NCBI RefSeq assembly: GCF_007362955.1
Contig: NZ_CP041696.1
Coordinates: 1-64,000 of the forward strand
Direction of reading: 5' to 3'
From: Lysinibacillus fusiformis
GTDB taxonomy: Bacteria > Bacillota > Bacilli > Bacillales_A > Planococcaceae
Length of the DNA stretch: 64,000 bases
Every line of letters starts with the position of its first letter. Within the stretch, counting starts at the first letter, position 1. Both the position numbers and the translations under genes were made by a program. The notes beneath the pieces were generated by a model that saw only the letters and a list, made by a program, of their open reading frames with translations, was not told where the DNA came from and did no database searches. Positions 57,403-64,000 of this stretch are shown one piece after another.

Positions 57403-57939
57403 TTAGAATTCTAGTCCTTTAACAGCTGGAATTCCCTCATCATAATAATGCTTTGTCGCATCAATTGTTGAAACTAAATCCGCCATTGCAATAAGCGCTG
57501 GATTTGCACTACGCCCTGTTACCACGAGGTGCATCGTTGTAGGACGCTGTTGAATGGCTTCAATCACTTCAGCTAATGGAAGCACATCATCAATTGGGAA
57601 CTTTGTGATAGCTAAAGCATTATTTAACTCGTCAAGTACAAGTAAATCAATGCTGTCATCTTGCAAAGCTGCCTTTGTTTTTTTCCAAGCTTTTGCAAGG
57701 GCTGCGCGATGCTCCTCTGGTGTTTTTGTCCAAGTGAAGCCAATACCCATTTGCTCCATTTCTACGCCAAGCTTTCGCAGGGCGATTTGTTCGCCATACG
57801 TGCGTTCAGGTGATTTAATATATTGCATATATCTCACGTTTAAACCACGTCCAACTGCACGTAAGGTTACACCAAGTGAAGCAGTCGTTTTTCCCTTACC
57901 CTCACCAGTATATACTAATAACAAGCCTTTTCTAGCCAT
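57403..57939 (-). CDS. cobO: corrinoid adenosyltransferase (CobA/CobO/BtuR type)
   Basis: A 178-residue ATP:corrinoid adenosyltransferase that makes the Co-C bond of adenosylcobalamin intermediates. Seen: the P-loop YTGEGKGKTTASLG near the N-terminus, MQYIKSPERTYGE, and the Walker-like LLVLDELNNALA. The C-terminus ends in KHYYDEGIPAVKGLEF, typical of the family. It lies 14 bases after the nitroreductase gene. The names btuR and cobA are also used. Confidence 0.93.
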   Translation of the reverse strand: MARKGLLLVYTGEGKGKTTASLGVTLRAVGRGLNVRYMQYIKSPERTYGEQIALRKLGVEMEQMGIGFTWTKTPEEHRAALAKAWKKTKAALQDDSIDLLVLDELNNALAITKFPIDDVLPLAEVIEAIQQRPTTMHLVVTGRSANPALIAMADLVSTIDATKHYYDEGIPAVKGLEF

Positions 57940-57953
57940 TCTTCATGCCTCCT

Positions 57954-58514
57954 TTAAAGCCACGTTGTTTTTTCTTCAAATGGCGTACGCTTCTTGTCTT
58001 TTAGCTCCTGCTCTTCTGGATAGCCAAGGAAAATTGTACCGACTACCTTTTGGCCTTCATTCGCACCGATAAATGTATGCATACGTGCATCATGGACAAG
58101 TCCAACACCTCGCGTACGCCATACAAAACCTAGTCCTTGTTCCTCAGCTACTAACCACATAGACATAATTGCACTACAAACTGCAAAAACATTGTCTGCT
58201 GTTGCATCTGCATCATCTTCTACAATATCTGCTGTCACAACAATGGCAACAGGCGTTGTTTGTACTACTTTTAAAGAACTTTCCACAAGGTTTGGCTTTG
58301 TTGGAAAACGTTCTTGCAAATAAGCACTAGCCATTTCTTCATAATGCTTCATGGCTTCGTCTTGTATCACATAAAAATGCCAAGGCTCACGCATACGATC
58401 ATTAGGCGCAAAAGTAGCTGCCTGCAAAATTTGTGCAATTTTCTCTTGTTCAACAGGCTGTGCTGTGTAATTTCGAATTGCTCGTCGATTTCTTAACGCT
58501 TCAATAACTGTCAT
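57954..58514 (-). CDS. nitroreductase-family flavoprotein in the cobalamin operon
   Basis: A 186-residue FMN-dependent nitroreductase fold protein: RRAIRNYTAQPV and APNDRMREPWHFYVI near the N-terminus (FMN phosphate contacts) and a C-terminal GTIFLGYPEE. The ATG at 58514 follows AAGGAGG. BluB, the oxygen-dependent dimethylbenzimidazole synthase, belongs to the same fold, but the BluB-specific segments are not evident here. Another role could be cobalt or corrin reduction. It is flanked by sumT and cobO in the same operon. Confidence 0.75.
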   Translation of the reverse strand: MTVIEALRNRRAIRNYTAQPVEQEKIAQILQAATFAPNDRMREPWHFYVIQDEAMKHYEEMASAYLQERFPTKPNLVESSLKVVQTTPVAIVVTADIVEDDADATADNVFAVCSAIMSMWLVAEEQGLGFVWRTRGVGLVHDARMHTFIGANEGQKVVGTIFLGYPEEQELKDKKRTPFEEKTTWL

Positions 58515-58596
58515 GATTGTTCCTCCTTCTTTTCCATTCGCTCCGGCGCCATTCCGTTCTTCATATACCATCTTGCTGCAAGTGACTTGTGCTGAA

Positions 58597-59364
58597 TCAT
58601 GTTATTGTGAGCCCTTGCTCTTCAAACCATTGAATTCTGTCGCGAACATTGACAACATCACCTACAACTATCATAGAAGGATTATGATAGCCTTCACGTT
58701 CAATGATTGCAGCGATATCGTCAAGTTGCCCTGTAATTGTGCGCTGTTTATCGGTTGTTCCCCACTCAATCACTGCTACTGGTGTAGTTGCTTTACGCCC
58801 ATTCTCGATTAATTTTTTTGAAATGTAGGCTATATTACCTACACTCATATAAAAAGCAACTGTATCGATTCCTGTTGCCAGTGCCGGCCAGTTTAAAAAA
58901 TCTTGACCTTTTTCCTCACGGCCATGTCCTGTGACAAGTGCAAAGCTTGTGGCAAAATCGCGGTGTGTGACAGGGATTCCTGCGTAAGCTGGTGCTGCAA
59001 TACCCGCCGTAATACCCGGCACGATTTCATAAGCAATGCCATGATTTTTTAAGATTTCGGCTTCCTCTGCACCACGACCAAAAACGAACGGATCGCCACC
59101 TTTTAATCGTGTGACAACTTTGCCTTCTTGTGCCCTTTCGACAAGTAGCGCATTGATTTCATCTTGAATAAGGTGATGTCTACCAGGCAATTTGCCACAG
59201 TACACAAGTTCAGCATCTTGCTTTGCTGATTCTAACAATTTCGGGTTCACAAGACGATCGTATGCGATGACATCAGCTTTTTGGATACATTCAAGTCCAT
59301 ACACCGTAATGAGCTTTGGATCTCCCGGACCAGCTCCTACTAAATACACTATTCCGTCCTTCAT
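58597..59364 (-). CDS. sumT: uroporphyrinogen-III C-methyltransferase
   Basis: A 255-residue SAM-dependent tetrapyrrole methylase adding methyl groups at C2 and C7 of uroporphyrinogen III to give precorrin-2. Seen: VYLVGAGPGDPKLITV, RLKGGDPFVFGRGAEE and EIVPGITAGIAAPAYAGIPVTHR, the diagnostic motifs of this branch. The ATG at 59364 overlaps the stop of sirC (TGATG), implying coupling. The product serves both siroheme and cobalamin. Also called cobA. Confidence 0.95.
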   Translation of the reverse strand: MKDGIVYLVGAGPGDPKLITVYGLECIQKADVIAYDRLVNPKLLESAKQDAELVYCGKLPGRHHLIQDEINALLVERAQEGKVVTRLKGGDPFVFGRGAEEAEILKNHGIAYEIVPGITAGIAAPAYAGIPVTHRDFATSFALVTGHGREEKGQDFLNWPALATGIDTVAFYMSVGNIAYISKKLIENGRKATTPVAVIEWGTTDKQRTITGQLDDIAAIIEREGYHNPSMIVVGDVVNVRDRIQWFEEQGLTIT

Positions 59365-59999
59365 CACGATTCTCCCGTCAATAAGTGTTGTAAAAAAGCT
59401 TCACGTCTATCAATCTCTCCACTACGTGTCCACTCTAGTAAACTTGGTTCAAGCAATGCTTGTAGCGCTGCACGTCGTTTATCGCCCTTTTCAAACTTAG
59501 CAGCAACCATTAAACGTGCTTGCTGTAAAAAACATACATAGTCTTCATAGACTGCATCAAATTGCTCAGCTAAATCTTCCTTAATTTTACGTGCTAAAGC
59601 TGGACTGGCACCTGATGTTGAAACCGTTAAAACAAGGGAACCACGGCGAACAGTAGCGGGTGTAATAAAATCACTCTCACCTTGTGCATCTGTCCGATTT
59701 AATAGTTGCCAATGCTGGGCCGATTCCTGTACCGCTTCATTCACTGTCGTATTATTTGTGGCCGCAATAATCAGCGATGCGTCATCTAGATCACGTGGCT
59801 CAAATACCTTTTCACGCCATGTAATTTGCCCAGATTCTACAAGGGGTTGTAGTGTTTCGTGCAATGTTGGACTCACAATAACTATATTTGCTTTAGTTGG
59901 TAAGAGGGATGCCACCTTTTGCGATGCGACATGTCCTCCCCCAACAATAACTACTGTTTTATATTCGATATTTATATGAATTGGAAAATAATTAGTCAA
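59364..59999 (-). CDS. sirC: precorrin-2 dehydrogenase / sirohydrochlorin ferrochelatase-like
   Basis: A 211-residue Met8p/CysG-N-terminal type protein that oxidises precorrin-2 to sirohydrochlorin with NAD. Seen: the dinucleotide loop VIVGGGHVASQKVASL and the TNNTTVNEAV and STSGASPALARKIKEDL segments of the family. A TTG start overlaps the end of cobB by 8 bases. Coupled to sumT, it provides the sirohydrochlorin that the early-cobalt pathway uses. Whether it chelates metal is unclear. Confidence 0.9.
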   Translation of the reverse strand: MTNYFPIHINIEYKTVVIVGGGHVASQKVASLLPTKANIVIVSPTLHETLQPLVESGQITWREKVFEPRDLDDASLIIAATNNTTVNEAVQESAQHWQLLNRTDAQGESDFITPATVRRGSLVLTVSTSGASPALARKIKEDLAEQFDAVYEDYVCFLQQARLMVAAKFEKGDKRRAALQALLEPSLLEWTRSGEIDRREAFLQHLLTGES

Positions 60000-61359
60000 G
60001 ATTTTTCACCTTCTTACAAGCTGCCAACCAGTTATCGACAAGCTTTGGATTGGATACAAAATGAAAATGCGTATAGCCAGCAACTAAATTGCCCGCCTGA
60101 TAACCCTCTTGTTTTTTGCCAAAGCGTCCTTTTGTTTCGTAGGCTGGCGTTTCATGTACACCACTATACTTTGAATAGTGGAATTCATGTCCCTTCGCCT
60201 CTTCATCTTCACCGATTAAAAAGTTTGCTTGCGTACCAGAAATTTCACGATAGCCAAGTGCAGCAAGCTTTGTTTGCATCGCTACTTCACCTGGAATAAT
60301 ACCAAGCATGTCATAGCGTTGACCATTGCTATTCGTAATGGCTTCTGTCAAATACATAAAACCACCGCATTCAGCTAAAGTTGGTAACCCCTTGTTAACG
60401 GCCTCACAGATAGATTTCTTTGACACTGTGTTGCCTGCAAGTGTATTGGCAAATTCCTCTGGGAAGCCCCCACCAATATATAGACCGTCTGCGTCAATCG
60501 GTACAGGCTCATTCGCTAAAGGTGAGAAAAACTGTAGTGTAGCCCCTTTTGCTCGCAGGAGTGCCAAATTCTCTTCGTAATAGAAGTTGAATGCAGCATC
60601 CTTTGCCACAGCAATATGAAGTTGCTGATCTTCCTGCTGGGCAAATAAATCACCTGTTTCCTCTAGAACAGGTGCCTTTGTTAATTCAAGCAATTGCTCT
60701 AAATCGACCGTTTCAGCCATTAAAGCACCTAGTTTGTCAAAAAACGAATCGAGTTCACCACGTTCTATCGCAGGAATTAACCCTAAATGACGACTTGGAA
60801 TATCAATATCTGCTTCACGTTTTAAATAACCAATGACAGGAATACCACACTCCTGTTCAATGGCTGCTTTGGCAATCTCATAGTGACCGACACTTCCTAC
60901 TTGATTGGCAATGACACCAACAATGTTTGGTTTGTCAGACAGCATTTGGAAACCCTTTACAACTGCTGCCACACTTCGTGCCATACTTGCGCAATTGACG
61001 ATTAAAATGACCGGGCTTTCTGTAATGACACTAACATCCGCAGCAGATCCCACATCAGCTAAGGGGCTTTTACCATCATAAAAACCCATAACACCCTCGA
61101 TAATCGAAACATCTGCATTCATACTTGCACGTGCGACAATATCACGCACAGCATCATGCGAAAACATCCAACTATCGATATTACGCGATACACGGCCAGT
61201 CACAGCTGTATGGTAGCTAGGGTCTATATAATCAGGACCGCATTTAAAGCCTTGTACGATTTTACCTTGTTCCTGCAACGCTTTCATCAGCCCAATGGTA
61301 AACGTCGTTTTTCCAACACCACTACCAGTTCCTGCAAGTACAAAACGATTTGTTTGCAT
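59992..61359 (-). CDS. cobB: cobyrinic acid a,c-diamide synthase
   Basis: A 455-residue glutamine amidotransferase that amidates the a and c carboxylates of the corrin ring. Seen: the ATP loop LAGTGSGVGKTTFTIG, the C-terminal glutaminase with its nucleophile in LAECGGFMYL, and the late HEFHYSKY segment. The ATG follows AAGGAGG. The stop overlaps sirC by 8 bases. Also called cbiA. Confidence 0.95.
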   Translation of the reverse strand: MQTNRFVLAGTGSGVGKTTFTIGLMKALQEQGKIVQGFKCGPDYIDPSYHTAVTGRVSRNIDSWMFSHDAVRDIVARASMNADVSIIEGVMGFYDGKSPLADVGSAADVSVITESPVILIVNCASMARSVAAVVKGFQMLSDKPNIVGVIANQVGSVGHYEIAKAAIEQECGIPVIGYLKREADIDIPSRHLGLIPAIERGELDSFFDKLGALMAETVDLEQLLELTKAPVLEETGDLFAQQEDQQLHIAVAKDAAFNFYYEENLALLRAKGATLQFFSPLANEPVPIDADGLYIGGGFPEEFANTLAGNTVSKKSICEAVNKGLPTLAECGGFMYLTEAITNSNGQRYDMLGIIPGEVAMQTKLAALGYREISGTQANFLIGEDEEAKGHEFHYSKYSGVHETPAYETKGRFGKKQEGYQAGNLVAGYTHFHFVSNPKLVDNWLAACKKVKNLD

Positions 61360-61370
61360 AGGCTCCCTCC

Positions 61371-62492
61371 TTAAAATGTTAATGTTGCTACAGAAATCGT
61401 TGCATTCCCTGATTTCTTCTTTGACAGTACAAGCGACTTCACTTGTGCATAGCGCATAGCAGCCGGCTCACTAACACCATATGCGCCAGTATATTTATAG
61501 ACTGTTTCAGACGGTGACGGGAAATCAATTTCATTTAACTCTGCTGGTGTATACGTTATGAACTCCCAATCATATTTCTTGGTCACAGTAAGGAAGCACT
61601 GCTCGTCTTTTTTCAAATCAATCGTACACAGCGCTTTGACACTTTTTTTCGATAATTTTAATTCAGCAAGTGTCTCATCAATGACTTGTTCGATTTCTTC
61701 AAGTGACGTACCACGATTACAGCCCATCCCAAGCACAACCGATTTCGGACGATAGATCACACCATTCTCAAGAAGTACTTCTTCCGCTGCCTCAATGATT
61801 CGGTCCGTAATCAATAATGTTGCATGGGGTTTCGCCTCCATCGCAGCTTGCGTCGATGGATATAGTTTGATTTGCTCCGGCATCGGTGTATCACGCATCC
61901 ACCAATCACGTTCACCCGTTTCTTGCACAATCGCGACATGTTCCTCGTTGACAACAGAGGCACTTACAGGCGTAAGCTTGTCTGCACTATCCCATACCCA
62001 ACCAAAGCGGGCGCCAAATAAATCAACTGGAATTGTTTTTTGCACATCCGAAGCCGTGGTTATTATTGGGTTTGCACCAAGCGCAGCAGCGACTTCATGT
62101 GTAAGCTCATTGGCACCACCTAAATGACCTGATAGTACACTTATCACATTTTCCCCACGGTCATCAATGACCACCACACCAGGGTCTGTCTTCTTATCCT
62201 GTAAAATTGGCGCAATCATACGCACAACCGCACCGAGTGAAATGATTAAAATTAAGCCTTTATATTGCTTAAATAGTGTAGGCAATAACAGGCGCACTGT
62301 GCCAGTAAAAAGCTGAATATGTTTTTCCGCTTCGTCGCCTTGCTCAAATTTACTCATATAATATAAATCACTCGCCGCAAATGTTTGTTGCAGTCTACGT
62401 CCAATTTGTACGCCATGCTTTGTAATAGCCACAACTGCATAAGCGTTACGTTGATCAACTTCTGGCAAAACGCCCTCTTGCAATTCAATCAC
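61371..62492 (-). CDS. cbiG: cobalt-precorrin 5A hydrolase
   Basis: A 373-residue CbiG: an N-terminal domain (VVAITKHGVQIGRRLQQ), a middle conserved block VVVIDDRGENVISVLSGHLGGANELT, and a C-terminal domain starting VLGMGCNRGTSLEEIEQVI. It opens the delta-lactone of cobalt-precorrin-5A, a step found only in the anaerobic (early-cobalt) pathway. It starts with GTG and overlaps cbiF by 8 bases. Confidence 0.94.
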   Translation of the reverse strand: MIELQEGVLPEVDQRNAYAVVAITKHGVQIGRRLQQTFAASDLYYMSKFEQGDEAEKHIQLFTGTVRLLLPTLFKQYKGLILIISLGAVVRMIAPILQDKKTDPGVVVIDDRGENVISVLSGHLGGANELTHEVAAALGANPIITTASDVQKTIPVDLFGARFGWVWDSADKLTPVSASVVNEEHVAIVQETGERDWWMRDTPMPEQIKLYPSTQAAMEAKPHATLLITDRIIEAAEEVLLENGVIYRPKSVVLGMGCNRGTSLEEIEQVIDETLAELKLSKKSVKALCTIDLKKDEQCFLTVTKKYDWEFITYTPAELNEIDFPSPSETVYKYTGAYGVSEPAAMRYAQVKSLVLSKKKSGNATISVATLTF

Positions 62493-63270
62493 TTGTCTTC
62501 ACACCTTTTCGGAAACCATGCGTAAAGGTCGCATCATATAATTTTGAACGGTATTCATCTTTATCATGAATGTTCGGATCTAATGCCCAGCCCGCTAAAA
62601 TCATGGCATGTTTACGAATGCCGTTGACACGCATTGCTTCATCTAACTCAACTAATGTCGTACGCACAATTTTTTGATCTGGCCAAGAAGCACGTTGAAT
62701 CACTGCCACCGGTGTATCATCAGCCCATCCTGCATTTTGCAATTCTTTGACGATTTTCTTTGTTAATGTCGCACTTAGGAATAACGCAATCGTACAATGA
62801 TGGCTCGCCAAATCACGGAGCTTTTCAAATTCTGGCACAGGTGTACGACCTTCAGCACGTGTTAAAATAAGCGTTTGCGTTAAATCAGGGATTGTCAGTT
62901 CTGCTCCGATTGCCGCCGCGGCTGCAAATACTGAGCTAACACCAGGAATAACCTCATAGCTAATGCCTTCTTTTTTCAATAGTGCAACTTGTTCCATGAT
63001 TGCACCGTACATAGCAGGGTCGCCTGTATGCATACGTGCTACTACTTTGCCAGCATTGACACGATCTACCATCACCGCAACCATTTCCTCTAAGTGCATA
63101 CCTGCTGTACGAATAACCTCTGCATCAGGTTTTGCTTTGGCAATGAGATCTTCATTTACCAAAGAATCTGTATACATAACAACGTCCGCTGTTTGTAACA
63201 TATGTAAACCCTTCACCGTAATTAAATCTGGATCACCAGGGCCAGCACCGACAATATATATTTTCTTCAT
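62485..63270 (-). CDS. cbiF: cobalt-precorrin-4 C11-methyltransferase
   Basis: A 261-residue SAM tetrapyrrole methylase. Seen: YIVGAGPGDPDLITVKG, YTDSLVNEDL, and RMHTGDPAMYGAIMEQ, the motif set of the CbiF/CobM group. The start overlaps the cbiL stop by one base (TAATG), and the end overlaps the cbiG start. Presence with CbiG supports the anaerobic pathway. Confidence 0.94.
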   Translation of the reverse strand: MKKIYIVGAGPGDPDLITVKGLHMLQTADVVMYTDSLVNEDLIAKAKPDAEVIRTAGMHLEEMVAVMVDRVNAGKVVARMHTGDPAMYGAIMEQVALLKKEGISYEVIPGVSSVFAAAAAIGAELTIPDLTQTLILTRAEGRTPVPEFEKLRDLASHHCTIALFLSATLTKKIVKELQNAGWADDTPVAVIQRASWPDQKIVRTTLVELDEAMRVNGIRKHAMILAGWALDPNIHDKDEYRSKLYDATFTHGFRKGVKTSD

Positions 63271-63977
63271 TATTTACGCACCACCATTAACGTTAAATAT
63301 TCTAAATCGACACCATCTAATTCTTGCACATCCCAAATAATTTCCTCATCTGATGTTACCTTTGTCACAACCGATGCCTTATCCAGTAAGTCTAAATCGC
63401 GCAGTACTTTCAGCATTAAGTCAATAACCTTTGCGACTTTAATAAAAACAACCGCATCATGACTTTCAATTGCTTCACGCATAGCATCATAATCGTCATG
63501 TGCTGGAATAATTGCTACACGATCATCGCCATCCGCAAGCGCAATACCTAGTCGCGAAGCTGAACCATTGAATGATGAAATACCAGGCACTGTACGGATT
63601 TCTACTTCTGGATGCATATCCTGCATAAGCTTCATCATATGGATGAACGTACTATATAATAGTGGGTCCCCTTCAGTCACGAACGCTACGTCCTTACCCT
63701 CTTGCAGTTTGCCATAAACAAGCTCCACGGATTTTGTCCATTCACGCTCTAACACAGCCTCATCCTTTGTCATAGGGAACACGAGACCGAGCATATCTTT
63801 CTCTTCTGGGTTAATATACACATCTACGATACGATGCGCATAACTTTTACTGCCCTTCAATTTTTTCGGATACGCAATAACTGGCGACTCCTGAATGACA
63901 CGGAATGCCTTAACTGTAATTAACTCTGGATCGCCAGGGCCTACGCCTAAGCCATATAAAATACCAAGATTACTCAT
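63270..63977 (-). CDS. cbiL: cobalt-precorrin-2 C20-methyltransferase
   Basis: A 235-residue SAM tetrapyrrole methylase: YGLGVGPGDPELITVKA, VAFVTEGDPLLYSTFIHMM and the PGISSFNGSASRLG segment are those of CbiL/CobI. The ATG follows AAGGAAGATAATC. It is the first cob gene inside the window; the operon clearly continues upstream, where cbiE/T/C/H/J and a cobalamin riboswitch would be expected. Also called cobI. Confidence 0.94.
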   Translation of the reverse strand: MSNLGILYGLGVGPGDPELITVKAFRVIQESPVIAYPKKLKGSKSYAHRIVDVYINPEEKDMLGLVFPMTKDEAVLEREWTKSVELVYGKLQEGKDVAFVTEGDPLLYSTFIHMMKLMQDMHPEVEIRTVPGISSFNGSASRLGIALADGDDRVAIIPAHDDYDAMREAIESHDAVVFIKVAKVIDLMLKVLRDLDLLDKASVVTKVTSDEEIIWDVQELDGVDLEYLTLMVVRK

Positions 63978-64000
63978 GATTATCTTCCTTTCGATGTGCC

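Noticed and set aside
57954..58514. Direct assignment as BluB
   Set aside because: Only the general nitroreductase motifs are visible; the family-specific segments of BluB are not apparent, so the symbol was withheld.

Overview
The window looks like chromosomal DNA of a low-GC, spore-forming member of the Bacillota, most likely Lysinibacillus or a close relative. This is inferred from the AT-rich sequence, strong AGGAGG-type ribosome binding sites, frequent TTG/GTG starts, T-box leaders, the spore-type diadenylate cyclase CdaS, a YpzG-like small protein and the Bacillus-style MarR/dioxygenase operon. No rRNA, tRNA, CRISPR array or prophage was seen.

Layout. 0.3-1.9 kb: ribokinase and a uridine-kinase-like P-loop protein. 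2.3-12.8 kb: a complete branched-chain amino acid block on the minus strand, ilvD, then a T-box leader, then ilvB-ilvH-ilvC-leuA-leuB-leuC-leuD. 13-15.5 kb: an overlapping pair, an FAD sugar-lactone oxidase and a D-serine-dehydratase-like PLP enzyme. 15.7-16 kb: a complete minimal transcription unit for a 35-residue protein. 16.2-19.2 kb: nicotinamidase, a small membrane protein and a DHA2 drug exporter. 19.2-20.6 kb: a gene graveyard (helD and IS1182 transposase remnants, a palindromic element). 20.7-26.6 kb: a lytic transglycosylase, mscL, the metI-metC pair, Nudix, GNAT and cupin proteins. 26.7-29.1 kb: small genes and a CACHE-HAMP-GGDEF diguanylate cyclase. 29.2-31.9 kb: an ECF sigma factor operon with an ABC-2 transporter whose ATPase gene is broken by a 10-bp tandem duplication. 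32.3-35.2 kb: a GntR/DUF1648/lipoprotein-hydrolase operon. 35.7-42.3 kb: a carboxymuconolactone decarboxylase-like protein, argG-argH, an SDR, an MBL-fold hydrolase and proC under a proline-type T-box. 42.4-46.3 kb: an NamA-type ene-reductase, a GNAT pseudogene, a LysR regulator and a DUF2332 protein. 46.3-50.1 kb: a MarR-controlled quinone/electrophile detoxification operon and cdaS. 50.5-54 kb: a small membrane protein, a chemoreceptor and RNase Z. 54.1-54.9 kb: an internally deleted IS3-family element sitting in the loop of a terminator, beside a dispersed repeat. 54.9 kb to the end: a cobalamin operon read leftward (cbiL-cbiF-cbiG-cobB-sirC-sumT-nitroreductase-cobO-cobQ-methyltransferase) whose first genes lie outside the window.

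How the parts fit. Most genes are housekeeping biosynthesis under translational coupling and RNA-based control (two T-boxes). The most distinctive items are the self-contained 35-aa gene, the broken sigma-factor/ABC operon, a shared palindromic operator in front of the marR gene and its neighbour operon, a three-copy structured repeat, and the IS remnant inside a terminator hairpin. I found no clear undescribed multi-gene system. The best candidates for new biology are the 35-aa unit and the dispersed structured repeat.
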